Shown here piece after piece: positions 46,164-56,242 of a stretch of DNA of 64,000 nucleotides. The stretch lies in NCBI RefSeq assembly GCF_003335505.1, contig NZ_QPEX01000010.1:1-64000 (forward strand), read 5' to 3'. Numbering within the stretch: the first letter of the stretch is position 1; each line of letters begins with the position of its first letter. Position numbers and translations under genes: made by a program. This DNA comes from Bremerella cremea. GTDB taxonomy: Bacteria > Planctomycetota > Planctomycetia > Pirellulales > Pirellulaceae. A model generated the notes under the pieces. It had not been told where the DNA came from, searched no databases, and worked only from the letters and a program-made list of their open reading frames with translations.

Positions 46164-47549
46164 CTAGTGATTGTGTCCTGCGTGTGGGTCGACGCCCCCG
46201 CCAGCTTGATTCTTCAAAGTCAAATGCATTTCGTACGCGCCTCGCGCGGCGACCACATCGCCCGGAAATAACGCGCCGTTGTTCGCGATCACCACATTCG
46301 TTTGATCGCGATACTTCACGTTCACCGGTACCTGATCGAAGTGGTCGCCGTTTTGCTGGTAGACATACTTCTCGGCCCCTTCATCCACAACCGCTTCCAC
46401 CGGCAGCACGATTTCGTCTTCCCATGTTTCCACGGGAATGTGCAGTTCCATCCGTTGCCCTGGCTTGAACCTCCATTCCACAAAGTGTTGGCCATCGTTT
46501 GTGGTTCGTTCGGTTACGACTTCGTTAGGTAAGGCGACAAAGAACCGAAAGGCCCGCGTTTGTGGGTCCACGTGGTCGGCCAGGTACATCAGATGCAGGC
46601 CGGTGATTTCGTCGGTGAGTTTGCCTGCGGTCAACAACGAAGCAGAAATCGGCAACTGCTGGGCGGCAACTTCGCGTAGACGGACAGCGTCGTCTTCGAA
46701 GGCTCGTCCTTCGATGTATAGTTCGCAGTGGTCGGCGATCACCCCCAGTAGTTCGCCAGCTTGAACTTGCTGGCCAACCCGCGCAACCATCTTCTGCACG
46801 TGAAAGCTGTGGGCTTCCGAGCAGCTTTCGCTTCCCTCTAAATGGTTCGGAGCATGGACGGTGAGGGTATCGAGCAGTTGCTTGTTTTCGAGAATATTGG
46901 CAACTTGTTTCTCGTTCAGGCCATGCAGCAACAGCGATTGCCGTTCGGCACGTAGCGAGGCGTCGAGCCGCTGCTTTTCGTACTGCTGTTCGAGAATTCG
47001 ATTTCCGGCGACGACCCCTTCGGGCAAGCCCGTTAGGCGCGCCAGTTCGCGATTGATCACGTCTAAGTTTTCCGCCGTACGAATCAAATCACTCTGGGCG
47101 GTGACAAGTTCCTCGTGGGTCAGGCGAATCTCGAACATCGGGCTGCCCGATTCGATCGACGCCCCTTCCACCGGGTAGATCTTGGTGATCACACCGGTCA
47201 ACGGCGCCGAGATATTCAGCTGCGTCCGCCCGGGGCGTTCCACGATCATCGCCGGAACGGTGATGTTGCGGGTGTAAGACGATAGCTCGACGGTGAGGGG
47301 TTGGTAGTTGATGTTTTTCAGCCCGTTAGCACTTAACTTGACCGAGGTCGTCTCGGCGTGGCCAGCGTGGGCATGGTCGTGCCCAGCGTGCGGGTCGGTG
47401 GTTTCCGCATTGTGCTGGGGATCGCTCGGTTGGGCGACGAGTTCTCGTACGGTGGGCAACCACAACGAGGACGTGACAAGGGCCACGATGCTCAGTGCGG
47501 CGACCGTTAAAATACTCCAAACCCACGAGGGGATGCTGTGCGTGTTCAT
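46164..47549 (-). CDS. periplasmic adaptor (membrane-fusion) protein 1
   Basis: A 461-residue HlyD/CusB-type adaptor. One N-terminal helix (IPSWVWSILTVAALSIVALV) anchors it, a His-rich linker (DPHAGHDHAHAGHAE) follows, then a lipoyl/barrel-sandwich half (NISAPLTGVITKIYPVEGASI), a helical hairpin (about 165-230) and beta-barrel. It ends in a second His motif (GVDPHAGHNH). The His stretches at both ends suggest metal capture. The start at 47549 follows GGAGG; the open frame extends 25 residues further. It is upstream of pump 1. Confidence 0.88.
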   Translation of the reverse strand: MNTHSIPSWVWSILTVAALSIVALVTSSLWLPTVRELVAQPSDPQHNAETTDPHAGHDHAHAGHAETTSVKLSANGLKNINYQPLTVELSSYTRNITVPAMIVERPGRTQLNISAPLTGVITKIYPVEGASIESGSPMFEIRLTHEELVTAQSDLIRTAENLDVINRELARLTGLPEGVVAGNRILEQQYEKQRLDASLRAERQSLLLHGLNEKQVANILENKQLLDTLTVHAPNHLEGSESCSEAHSFHVQKMVARVGQQVQAGELLGVIADHCELYIEGRAFEDDAVRLREVAAQQLPISASLLTAGKLTDEITGLHLMYLADHVDPQTRAFRFFVALPNEVVTERTTNDGQHFVEWRFKPGQRMELHIPVETWEDEIVLPVEAVVDEGAEKYVYQQNGDHFDQVPVNVKYRDQTNVVIANNGALFPGDVVAARGAYEMHLTLKNQAGGGVDPHAGHNH

Positions 47550-47705
47550 AGTTCTCTCGGCCTCCTTCTTTGAAAGCGAAAGGGGCAAGCTGTAAGCGTG
47601 CGTCAGAGGGTAACGTGCAATCAAGAACCACTGGAATCGATGGGCGATATCAGCGGTCGAGGGATAGCAAAAACCAGCGCAAACCGGTCTTCCAAGAGAC
47701 GACGC

Positions 47706-48143
47706 TTAAATGAGAAGAACCTGAACTTGCAGGTGTACCCGCGTTTTGCCGAGCGGACACCGGTCGGGCAGATGGGGGTGGGAAAGAGCAAACCAATCTG
47801 GCGTGCTGGCAGAAAAGACCAGGCAACCGGTATCGAAGTAAGGCTGGCAGCCGATGGCCTTGCTCAGGCCGAGCGATTCGGCACCACCATCTGGGAGCGA
47901 AAAGACACAATTCGAACTTTCACAGACATCGTGCTGATGTTCGTGCTGCTCGGGCGAGCCGCTCTTAGGATGTGCGTGCTGATGTCCACAAGCACTGGGC
48001 ACGAAATGGGTGTGTCCGTGTCCGCAAGTGGCAACATGTTCGTGCTGGTGGGCAACGCCTTCGTGGACGTGATGAGCGCAACAACCGGCCATGGCGTGCC
48101 AAAGCATCGCAAGCATGGTCAAAATGGTTGTGGCAGAGGTCAC
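47706..48143 (-). CDS. small His/Cys-rich exported protein 1
   Basis: A 145-residue protein. A short hydrophobic N-terminus (MTSATTILTMLAMLWHAMAGCC) looks like a signal peptide. The next 60 residues are packed with His and Cys (CCAHHVHEG, CGHGHTHF, QHEHQHDVC). It starts with GTG at 48143 after GAAGGG. I know no named family. It is the first gene before adaptor 1, in the same relative position as the Cys/His protein at 53234-53725 before adaptor 2. A periplasmic metal-binding role is inferred from composition and position. Confidence 0.7.
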   Translation of the reverse strand: MTSATTILTMLAMLWHAMAGCCAHHVHEGVAHQHEHVATCGHGHTHFVPSACGHQHAHPKSGSPEQHEHQHDVCESSNCVFSLPDGGAESLGLSKAIGCQPYFDTGCLVFSASTPDWFALSHPHLPDRCPLGKTRVHLQVQVLLI

Positions 48144-48437
48144 GTCCGAAACCCTTCAAAATCGCTATAAGTTGGTGATCTATTATTCCTAGCGAGAACC
48201 GCCAGGCAAATAGGACACATTTTTTGTCGCACACCCCCAAATGGGGATTTGACGCGGCTCTACAGGAGAAATTCGTCCTGGGGCATTTCCCTAAACGAAT
48301 GTTCTGCCAGCATGTCGGCAAGGCGCATCATGGGCCATGCTAACACCTTTCGGCTCTTATAGCCAATATCGGGTTGTCCGTTGGTCTCCTTGATAGTTGC
48401 TGCCAGAAAAAATGCTGATATTTCGGATCGCACGACT

Positions 48438-51400
48438 TTATTGCGCGGGGCTGGTGTTTTCGACAGGCTCGAACCAGCGATAAATGGCTGGCAATACCAG
48501 CAGCGTCAAGATCGTACAGGTCACTAGCCCCCCGATCACCACGGTCGCCAGGGGCCGCTGCACTTCGGCCCCGGCACTGCCCGAGATGGCCATCGGAACA
48601 AAGCCGAGCGCACCACAGGTGGCGGTCATGAGCACCGGTCGCAAACGGTCGATCGCCCCTTGCACGACCGAGGTGGTTTGGTCTTTGCCGGAATGACGCA
48701 AGTGACGGATGTGTTCAATCAGCACCACCCCGTTCATCACGGCGATACCAAACAAGGCAATGAAGCCCACCCCAGCCGAAATCGAGAACGGCATCCCCCG
48801 CATCCATAAAGCAAAGATCCCGCCGGTTGCGGCGATGGGGACGTTCAAGTAGATCAGCAGTGTCAATTTGACCGAACTGAAGGTGATGTACAGCAGCGAG
48901 AAAATCAGGAACAGCGCCACCGGCACGGCGATCATTAGCCGCTGCGAGGCTTGTTCCAAGTTTTGAAACTGGCCCCCCCAAGTCAGCGTGTAACCAGGCG
49001 GGAGTTTCACTTCGCGATCGATGGTCGCTTGAGCATCGGCCACGAAGCCAGCTAAGTCTCGCCCGCGGACGTTGCACTGAACCAGCAAACGACGACGAAT
49101 TGCGTGGCGACTGATTTCGGAAGGGCCTTCCTCGATGACGATGTCGGCCAATTGCGAGATCGGAATCTGGCGACCTTGGGGATCCTCGATCTTGATCTGC
49201 TTGAGCGTTTCGACGTCTTCCCGAGATTTTGGGGCGAGACGGACTTGCAGGGGGAAACGTCGTTGCCCTTCAAAGACTTCCCCAACCGGATGCCCACCCA
49301 CCACTTGAATGGCGCTGAGGATGTCGGACGCATTGATTCCATAACGTCCGATCGCGTCGCGGCGAATTTTGACGCGCAAGTAAGGCAGACCAGCCACTTG
49401 CTGGGCTTGCACGTCGGCGGCGCCTTCCACTTGGTTCAACGCTCGCACCACGCGATCCCCCTGCTCTTTCAAGACATCGAGGTCGTCACCATAAATGCTG
49501 ATGCCGATATCGGATCGCACCCCGGCAACGAGTTCCTGCACGCGAAGTTCAATTGGTTGGGTGAACCCGTAAGAATTGCTCGGCACCTCTTTTTCGAGTG
49601 CCGCTTGCATTTGCTCAACGAGTTCGGTCTTGTCGATTTTCTCAGGCCATTCGTCGGGCGACTTCATCCGGACCAGGATATCGGTTTGATGAACGCCCAT
49701 CGGGTCGTTGGCGATTTCGGGGCGACCTGTTTTCGAGATGACCGTTTCGACTTGGGGGAACTTCAGCAAGGTGCGCTCCATCGCCTTGGTCATTTCGAGC
49801 GATGTTTCGAGCGAAACGCTCGGCAAACGGACCGCTTGAATCGCGATGTCCCCTTCGTCGAGCTTCGGCACGAACTCGACACCAAACCGCGCGGCCACCA
49901 GGACGCTGACGGCAAAGATGGCGAACGCGGTGCCGAGCATGATCGCGGGGCGACGCATCGAATAGTTCAGCATCGGTTCGTACCAATGCTTCAGCTTGCG
50001 AACCAGGAAGGTATCGCCAGCACTAATTCGCCGGGCCAGAAACAGCGAGGCCATGACCGGCATCACCGTGACACTTAGGATCAACGCCCCAGTCAGGGCC
50101 GACATAAACGTGAACGCCATCGGGCGGAACATCTTGCCTTCGACCCCTTGCAGGCTGAGGATCGGCAGGAACACGATGATCACGATGACTCCGGCGAACA
50201 AAATGGGGGTTCCGACCTCTTTGGCCGATTCCTTGAAGACTTCTTTCGGGACGATGCCAGCATTGCCGTGGGTTCGTTTGTAGTGGCTGGCACTGCGGAC
50301 GGCGTTTTCGATCATCACGACCGCCCCGTCGACAATCACCCCAAAGTCGACCGCCCCTAAGCTCATCAGGTTCGCCGAAACGCCAGCCATCTTCATCGCA
50401 ATCAAAGCGCACATGGCCGAGAGAGGAATCGCGGCAGAGACAATTAAACCAGCCCGGATGTCCCCCAGCAAAAGGAAGAGCATGATGATCACCAGGATCA
50501 CCCCCACGCCGATATTTTCGGCAATGGTGTGAATCGTTTTCTCGACCAATTCGGTCCGGTCGTAGAAGGTATCGATATGAACCCCTGCGGGGAGGGTCTT
50601 TTCGATCTCTTCAATCTTGTGCTTCACATCTTCAACCACCTGACGCGAGTTGCCTCCCATCAGCATCATCACCATGCCAGTCACCGCCTCGCGATTGCCG
50701 TCGCGTGTCACCGCGCCTTGACGTAGCATCGGAGCAAAGCGGACTTCGGCGATATCGGAAATGCGAATCGGCGTGCCGTCCATGCGGCTATCGAGCACGA
50801 TATTGCGGATGTCGTCCAGATTTTGAATCAAACCTTCGCCACGAATCAGGCGTTGCTCGGCGCCGTGGGTGATGTAACCACCACCGGCGTTGGCGTTGTT
50901 CTCTTGCAGGGCCTCGAAGATGTGATTGAGCGAGATCTTGAAGTTCAGCAGTTTGTTGGGATCGACTTGCACTTCGTACGTTTTCAGCTCGCCACCAAAC
51001 GTGTTGACTTCGATCACACCGGGGACGCTGCGAAGTTGGAAGGCGATTTGCCAGTCGAGAATCGTCCGAAGATCCATCAAGCTGTAATCGTACCCCTCGT
51101 CGCTTTTCACCTCGAACTGGTAGATCTCGCTCATCCCGGTGGCAATAGGGCCAAGCTGAGGATCGCCCATGCCTGGCGGGATGCTTTCCCGAGCTTGTTG
51201 CAGGCGTTCGGTCACCAAGTTCCGGGCCCAATAGATGTCGGTGCCATCTTTGAAGGCGACCGTCACCGCCGACAAACCAAAACGGCTAATCGAACGGATT
51301 TCGTCAACATTCGGCAGACCACTCAGGGCGTTTTCGACCGGGAAGGTAATGAACTGCTCGACTTCGACCGGCCCCAACGAAGGAGACGTGGTGAGAACCT

Positions 51401-51542
51401 GGACTTGAACGTTCGTTAAGTCTGGCACGGCGTCGAGCGGCAGCGTGGTCACCGAAACGGCACCAGCCCCCAGCAATACGACGGCCAGCAACATGACGAT
51501 AAAACGATTGTTGAGGGACCATTCAATGATGTGTTGAACCAC
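48438..51542 (-). CDS. HME-type RND efflux pump 2 (CzcA-like)
   Basis: A 1034-residue RND transporter. The fourth helix carries AVDFGVIVDGAVVMIENAVR, matching the CzcA-type DFGxxVDGAVxxxEN proton-relay motif (two Asp and a Glu) of Zn/Co/Cd/Ni exporters, unlike pump 1. It starts MVQHIIEWSLNNRFIVML and includes the canonical GPVEVEQFITFPVENAL and, near the end, LRPVLMTATCGALGFVPMA. The gene is 63 bp downstream of adaptor 2. No outer-membrane channel gene (CusC/CzcC type) is present near either pump. Confidence 0.92.
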   Translation of the reverse strand: MVQHIIEWSLNNRFIVMLLAVVLLGAGAVSVTTLPLDAVPDLTNVQVQVLTTSPSLGPVEVEQFITFPVENALSGLPNVDEIRSISRFGLSAVTVAFKDGTDIYWARNLVTERLQQARESIPPGMGDPQLGPIATGMSEIYQFEVKSDEGYDYSLMDLRTILDWQIAFQLRSVPGVIEVNTFGGELKTYEVQVDPNKLLNFKISLNHIFEALQENNANAGGGYITHGAEQRLIRGEGLIQNLDDIRNIVLDSRMDGTPIRISDIAEVRFAPMLRQGAVTRDGNREAVTGMVMMLMGGNSRQVVEDVKHKIEEIEKTLPAGVHIDTFYDRTELVEKTIHTIAENIGVGVILVIIMLFLLLGDIRAGLIVSAAIPLSAMCALIAMKMAGVSANLMSLGAVDFGVIVDGAVVMIENAVRSASHYKRTHGNAGIVPKEVFKESAKEVGTPILFAGVIVIIVFLPILSLQGVEGKMFRPMAFTFMSALTGALILSVTVMPVMASLFLARRISAGDTFLVRKLKHWYEPMLNYSMRRPAIMLGTAFAIFAVSVLVAARFGVEFVPKLDEGDIAIQAVRLPSVSLETSLEMTKAMERTLLKFPQVETVISKTGRPEIANDPMGVHQTDILVRMKSPDEWPEKIDKTELVEQMQAALEKEVPSNSYGFTQPIELRVQELVAGVRSDIGISIYGDDLDVLKEQGDRVVRALNQVEGAADVQAQQVAGLPYLRVKIRRDAIGRYGINASDILSAIQVVGGHPVGEVFEGQRRFPLQVRLAPKSREDVETLKQIKIEDPQGRQIPISQLADIVIEEGPSEISRHAIRRRLLVQCNVRGRDLAGFVADAQATIDREVKLPPGYTLTWGGQFQNLEQASQRLMIAVPVALFLIFSLLYITFSSVKLTLLIYLNVPIAATGGIFALWMRGMPFSISAGVGFIALFGIAVMNGVVLIEHIRHLRHSGKDQTTSVVQGAIDRLRPVLMTATCGALGFVPMAISGSAGAEVQRPLATVVIGGLVTCTILTLLVLPAIYRWFEPVENTSPAQ

Positions 51543-51605
51543 GAGATTACCCTGAGGTGAGATCGATCCGTTGATGCAAGCGACAAGGAGGGTGCGCGAG
51601 GTAAA

Positions 51606-53111
51606 TTACTCTTCCAGCAAGCTGGCCAGCATGCGCGATTTCAAGGCAAAGCCGCCGTTAACAACCACTTCCTCACCTGGTTTCAAACCACTTAAAATCT
51701 CGACGTTTTGCGCATTTTGACGCCCCCGTGTGACATCGCGGATGGCAAACTGGCCATCGCCGAGGTACACAAAGACAAACGTCCGGCCTTCGTGCTCTTG
51801 GATGGCGGTTAGGGGGACTTGCAAGGTTTGCTCGTTTTCTTCTCCCATTTCCAACAACACGTTGATGAACATGCCAGGCTTGAGCATCCGTTTCGAGTTG
51901 TCGGCAATCGCTCGGAGCGAGATCGTCCGTGTGGACTGGTCGACGATATCGCCGGTATAGAAGACCTTGGCCTCGAATTTTTGATCGGGCCACACGCTGC
52001 TACGAAGCTGAATGGTGCGGCCGTCGAGTTCGTTGAGCAGCGGCATGTGATCTTCGTAGATGTCGGCAGTCACCCACACGGTGGAAAGATCGGCCAGGCT
52101 GACGATTTGTGTGTCGGGGCCGACTCGTTCCATCAAGACGACATCCTTGGAGATAACGGTTCCATCGAACGGCGCCAAAACAGGGACATGCGAGACCGCT
52201 TCGCCTTGGCTGGCAGGCTCGACGTTTTTCAGGTCTTCGTCATTCAGCCCCAAGATTTTTAAAGCCGCTTCGTCGACCGAAACTCGGGTATCAAGCTCTT
52301 TGACCGAGTGGGTCGAGCGGAGCGATTCTTGCACCGTTTCGTGCTGAATTTGCTCTAACAAAGACTGAAGCGTGAACCGCGCGGCATCGAGTTGGGCTTT
52401 GGCTTCTATCATTTGCTTGCCCGAGATCGCACCGTCTTGCGTGAGCGGCGACAGGCGTTCGACCGTTTTTTCGAGCGTGTACTTGTTGATGTAAGCCGAG
52501 AGCAACTTATCGCGGTACTCGCCAATTGGTTTGCCTTGAAGCTGCTGCTTGATCTCTTCCAGCGGGGCATCGTTGCGAATCAATTCGATCAAGTTGCGCG
52601 TGTTGGTCACGATCTCTTGCGTCCACCCATCGCGGGTCGTGACAAAGTCGCGTTCGAGGCGGTCTTGGAACAACTTCAGCTTGGCCTGACCCGCTTCTTT
52701 GCTTTGCACAATCGCCAGGACATCCCCCTTCTTCACCCGGTCGCCCAGATGAATGTTCACCTCTTCAGCGACACCATCAACGATCGGATAGATATGAGCC
52801 CGGCGGTCGTCGTTGATCTCGACTTTGCCAGTCAACTCGAAGATCTGCCGAAACGGCAAGACCTCGGCTGGGGCGACTTCAATGGAAGCGGTTTCCCAGC
52901 GATCTGGGGGGAACTCGATGTTCTGCGAGCCTTCGCTACTGTCTGCCGGAGCAGAAGCTGCTTCCGATTTGTCGGTCGCAGCAGGGCCAACGGCTTCGGT
53001 GTGATGGGAGGAGGAGGACATCATCCACCATGCGGCAATACCGCACAGGACCAACGCGGCGATGCCCAAGATTACGTTCGTTTGAGACTGTTTCAAGGAA
53101 TGGGTTGTCAT
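51606..53111 (-). CDS. periplasmic adaptor (membrane-fusion) protein 2
   Basis: A 501-residue CzcB/CusB-type adaptor. An N-terminal helix (VILGIAALVLCGIAAWWMM) is followed by a Ser/Ala-rich linker, a barrel-sandwich half (ELTGKVEINDDRRAHIYPIVDGVAEEV), a long helical hairpin (about 150-285), and beta-barrel and membrane-proximal domains (MLKPGMFINVLLE, LKPGEEVVVNGGFALKS). It lacks the His stretches of adaptor 1, so the two are not recent duplicates. The start at 53111 follows GGAG. It feeds substrate to pump 2. Confidence 0.9.
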   Translation of the reverse strand: MTTHSLKQSQTNVILGIAALVLCGIAAWWMMSSSSHHTEAVGPAATDKSEAASAPADSSEGSQNIEFPPDRWETASIEVAPAEVLPFRQIFELTGKVEINDDRRAHIYPIVDGVAEEVNIHLGDRVKKGDVLAIVQSKEAGQAKLKLFQDRLERDFVTTRDGWTQEIVTNTRNLIELIRNDAPLEEIKQQLQGKPIGEYRDKLLSAYINKYTLEKTVERLSPLTQDGAISGKQMIEAKAQLDAARFTLQSLLEQIQHETVQESLRSTHSVKELDTRVSVDEAALKILGLNDEDLKNVEPASQGEAVSHVPVLAPFDGTVISKDVVLMERVGPDTQIVSLADLSTVWVTADIYEDHMPLLNELDGRTIQLRSSVWPDQKFEAKVFYTGDIVDQSTRTISLRAIADNSKRMLKPGMFINVLLEMGEENEQTLQVPLTAIQEHEGRTFVFVYLGDGQFAIRDVTRGRQNAQNVEILSGLKPGEEVVVNGGFALKSRMLASLLEE

Positions 53112-53233
53112 CCCGTATCTCCGTAGGATCACACAAATGGCTAGAACGAAAGCAGCAGACTGACAGGACGAACCGGTTTGAATTCGGCGGTCGACAGCGC
53201 AGCGTCAGGAAAGAAGTTTGCGTAATTGTGTCG

Positions 53234-53725
53234 TTAGCAGCGAACGACCGAAAAACGCATTGGCAGCGGCAGAGTCCGCGCGTAAGAGTCGTAGAAACCA
53301 CGGCTTAGAAAAACCGAGTCCGCCACGGGCGCAACGCACATCCCCTTGTCTTGCAAGAAGGGGTGGGCCAGCGAAGCGGCGAGTTGACAGTCGTCCCAAT
53401 CGCTCGATTGATTGGTGGTCATGCCATCGGCAGAGAGGCATTGCGAAGGAGGAATGGTTCCTTCTTCTTCCCCGGTTGGCACGGCTAAATGAAAGTGCCA
53501 ACTGTAGCTCTTAGCAATGCAACTGGAATCGCACTTGTGATGCCGGGAAAGATGTTTAGCCAACTGGACGTAGCCTGTCCCTGTAACCGAATCCAACGCA
53601 CCATGGCAGTGCAAATAAGGAATCGGCCCAGTCCACACCGCGAACATTACGAAGCAACGCAATGCCAGCAAGGGGAGAGACGAACTACTCAGCAAGAAAA
53701 ACACGCGTACCAGGAATCCTAGCAA
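53234..53725 (-). CDS. small Cys/His-containing exported protein 2
   Basis: A protein of up to 163 residues with a hydrophobic N-terminus (VRVFFLLSSSSLPLLALRCF) like a signal peptide and a body rich in Cys and His (YLHCHGAL, LSRHHKCDSSCI, SWHFHLAVP, DDCQLAASLAH, GMCVAP). No family is recognised. It would start with TTG at 53725; a GTG at 53704-53710 is an alternative, while an ATG at 53647 would remove the signal. It is the first gene of the second efflux cassette, 123 bp before adaptor 2. Confidence 0.6.
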   Translation of the reverse strand: MLGFLVRVFFLLSSSSLPLLALRCFVMFAVWTGPIPYLHCHGALDSVTGTGYVQLAKHLSRHHKCDSSCIAKSYSWHFHLAVPTGEEEGTIPPSQCLSADGMTTNQSSDWDDCQLAASLAHPFLQDKGMCVAPVADSVFLSRGFYDSYARTLPLPMRFSVVRC

Positions 53726-53855
53726 GAACGAACCGAGGGAAGGGTCGCATGACTTTGGGGTAGGTGAATATTAAAGCTAGTTTCACGAACCTGAATTGTC
53801 AATTGCCGAAAAGGCCGGGGGACGACTTCCCGCGTTCTTCATCTGCTTGGGTTGT

Positions 53856-55478
53856 CTACTGCTTTCGCTTCGGTTTGGGGGAAGATTTTTGCGGAGCGGT
53901 TTTCGCTGCCAGCTCTTGCGTGTCGGCTAGCTGCCGATTCCAGGCCGCTGCCATCTGTTGCACCTTCTGGGGATGTTGCTGGGCCAGATCGTGCGACTCG
54001 GCGCGGTCGGTTCGCAGATCGTATAGTTCCCACGCATCTCCCTTGGCGGCGACGAGTTTCCAATCTCCTATCCGGATTGCCCGGTTCCCTTCGTGCAGCC
54101 ACCACAGCAAATCGTGCTCGATGGTTTTGTCTTCCGCGAACGCAGGCAACAAGCTTTTCCCGGGGGCTGGCGGAATCGGTTGGCCGTTCCACTCGGCTGG
54201 TTTCTCGATATCTAACACATCGAGAATCGTCGGCACGATGTCGACCATGTGGGCCGGGGTTTGCCGCAGTTGCCCGTGGGCTTTGATTCCGGCGGGCCAA
54301 TGGACAATCAGCGGTGTGCTGATGCCTCCTTCATGCACCCAGGTTTTGTGGCGGCGAAACGGCGTGTTGCAGGCACTCGAAAAGCCGGGACCAAGGCAAA
54401 GGTACGTCGCGGCGCTGCCCGGAGGGGCGGTCGGGTCGTGCCCGCCATGTCGCACCATGATCTCAGCACTGGCCCCGTTATCGGAGGCGAAAAAGATAAT
54501 TGTGTTGTCCAACTGGTCCATCGCCTTCAATTGAGCGATCAGGCGGCCAATCTCTTGGTCCATGCGGTCGACCATGGCGGCATGAATGGCCATTTTCGTG
54601 GCTTGAAATCGCTGCTGTTCGGCGGTTAGCTCCTCCCAGGGAAGCGGGCGATTGATTTCGCCAGGCCCCAGCTTCTTCAATGCTTCCGGAAAATGGTAGG
54701 GCGGCCCGACATCGGGTTCGAGCGCAGAAAGTTCGGTTTCCATTAGGCCCAGCTCTTGCTGCCGAGCAAAACGTTGTTGCCGCATTTGGTCCCAACCGGC
54801 AACGTAGTTGTCTTGATAGCGTGCAATATCTTCAGGCTTGGCATGCAAAGGAAAGTGGGGAGCGATAAACGCCACGTAATGAAAGAACGGTTGCTCGGCA
54901 TACTTTTCGGCATGTTCCTGCAGGCAATCGATCGCGTGATCGACGACAGCCGTGGTGGCGTAATAGTCCGATTCATCTGCGGCTGGCTGAATCGGTTGAT
55001 CGTCTATTGCGTTGCCTTGGGCCGAAAAGAAATTGCCTTGGTTTCGCATATCAAGCGAACGGTCGAAGCCCGCTGGTAGCACCTTACCATCGATGTGCCA
55101 CTTGCCGCTGTGATAATTACGGTAACCATGCGGCGCCAGAAAGTCAGGCAACAACCGCGCCCACGCTTGCCGCTTACCACCGCCGCCCCCACCTAAACCA
55201 GGCAACGCGTCGCGATGGACTTGCTGCGCGTAATAACCGGTCATGAGCGCGGCCCGCGAAGGCCAGCAGCGGGCCGTGTTATAGAACTGCGTGAAACGCA
55301 GACCTTGGGCGGCCAGTTGATCGAGGTTGGGCGTTTCGATATCGCCACCATAACAACCGAGATCGGAATAGCCCATGTCATCGGCCAGGATGAACACGAT
55401 GTTGGGCTTATCGGCCGCGCTGACCAACTGGGGATAAAGCAGTCCGACAACAAAAAGAAGAGCAGTAACGCTTCGCAT
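53856..55478 (-). CDS. exported arylsulfatase-family sulfatase
   Basis: A 540-residue type I sulfatase with a signal peptide (1-22, ending SAA). The formylglycine site is Cys71 in CWPSRAALMTGYYAQQ (CxPSR type); the metal ligands are in IVFILADDMGYSDLG at the start and FFASDNGAS later; GKWHID holds the conserved Lys-His pair. It hydrolyses sulfate esters, probably of algal polysaccharides, and needs a formylglycine-generating enzyme, absent from this window. The start at 55478 gives the signal peptide; 49 residues more are open upstream. A Lys/Pro-rich tail ends the chain. Confidence 0.92.
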   Translation of the reverse strand: MRSVTALLFVVGLLYPQLVSAADKPNIVFILADDMGYSDLGCYGGDIETPNLDQLAAQGLRFTQFYNTARCWPSRAALMTGYYAQQVHRDALPGLGGGGGGKRQAWARLLPDFLAPHGYRNYHSGKWHIDGKVLPAGFDRSLDMRNQGNFFSAQGNAIDDQPIQPAADESDYYATTAVVDHAIDCLQEHAEKYAEQPFFHYVAFIAPHFPLHAKPEDIARYQDNYVAGWDQMRQQRFARQQELGLMETELSALEPDVGPPYHFPEALKKLGPGEINRPLPWEELTAEQQRFQATKMAIHAAMVDRMDQEIGRLIAQLKAMDQLDNTIIFFASDNGASAEIMVRHGGHDPTAPPGSAATYLCLGPGFSSACNTPFRRHKTWVHEGGISTPLIVHWPAGIKAHGQLRQTPAHMVDIVPTILDVLDIEKPAEWNGQPIPPAPGKSLLPAFAEDKTIEHDLLWWLHEGNRAIRIGDWKLVAAKGDAWELYDLRTDRAESHDLAQQHPQKVQQMAAAWNRQLADTQELAAKTAPQKSSPKPKRKQ

Positions 55479-55611
55479 GGCAAGATCCTGAGTGGGAGGT
55501 GTTGCCACTATTCTAGTCGAATCAAATCCCCAGCGCCAAACCAAGAGACACTTTGGGTGAAACGTCCCATGGGTCTGATTTGCACTTTCTGTAATATGGC
55601 GTCGCACTTCT

Positions 55612-56205
55612 TTAGGAAGTTGCAACCACGTCGGGGTGATTGAGACCTTTGCGTTTGCGGAGATAGGACTTCGCCGAATCGGCCATGGTGACCAAAGCCG
55701 CGCCCATCATAATGGCATCTTTGACGACCAGTCTGCCCCGGCCGCTCAGATAAGGAAAACCATGCTGGGCATCTCCCAAGTCGGGCACCCATGTCTCTGG
55801 GGTGGTGATGAGAAACGACAGCGTCACCAGCGACATCACGAATACCAGAAAACTCCCTAACGTGGCTGCTTGAGGGAGCCAAGGATGCAAACAGATCAGC
55901 AGCCCGTAAAGCACAATCACGGCTCCTAGGCCGTACGCGAATTCGTAGGTGTAATTGGCTTCGTGCCAGGCACGGTTTTCTGGATTGAGCACCCCTTCGG
56001 GATTCATGTGAGGCTTGTAGTTGTCGCCGTCGGCATAAAAGAAGCTCATGAAGGGACTGTTCGCCACAAAGGGAACAATTCCATCTGCTTCGTATCGGAA
56101 CGCCTTGAGACCGCCGATCCAGAGGAGCACTACGATTAAACCGATCCGAGTCACCGTTACGCCCACTTTGTCCATGCGGGCGGCCAGTTCAAACAGCTTC
56201 ACCAT
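55612..56205 (-). CDS. DUF417 membrane protein (YkgB/RclC-like)
   Basis: A 197-residue inner-membrane protein with four predicted helices (VTRIGLIVVLLWIGGLKAF, YGLGAVIVLYGLLICL, LGSFLVFVMSLVTLSFLIT, LVVKDAIMMGAALVTMA). The motif GGLKAFRYEADGIVPFVANSPFM is characteristic of DUF417, to which E. coli RclC of the reactive-chlorine response belongs; RclC is controlled by the AraC protein RclR. Here an AraC gene is 37 bp upstream on the same strand, a parallel arrangement. A DoxX-like redox role is likely; RclA and RclB are not seen nearby. Confidence 0.82.
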   Translation of the reverse strand: MVKLFELAARMDKVGVTVTRIGLIVVLLWIGGLKAFRYEADGIVPFVANSPFMSFFYADGDNYKPHMNPEGVLNPENRAWHEANYTYEFAYGLGAVIVLYGLLICLHPWLPQAATLGSFLVFVMSLVTLSFLITTPETWVPDLGDAQHGFPYLSGRGRLVVKDAIMMGAALVTMADSAKSYLRKRKGLNHPDVVATS

Positions 56206-56242
56206 CTACCGATACTCCTCTGGGCGGAAAGACCGAGAAGCG

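Noticed and set aside
49104..50078. 324-residue forward frame antisense to RND pump 2
   Set aside because: Mirror of a conserved pump gene; no independent evidence.
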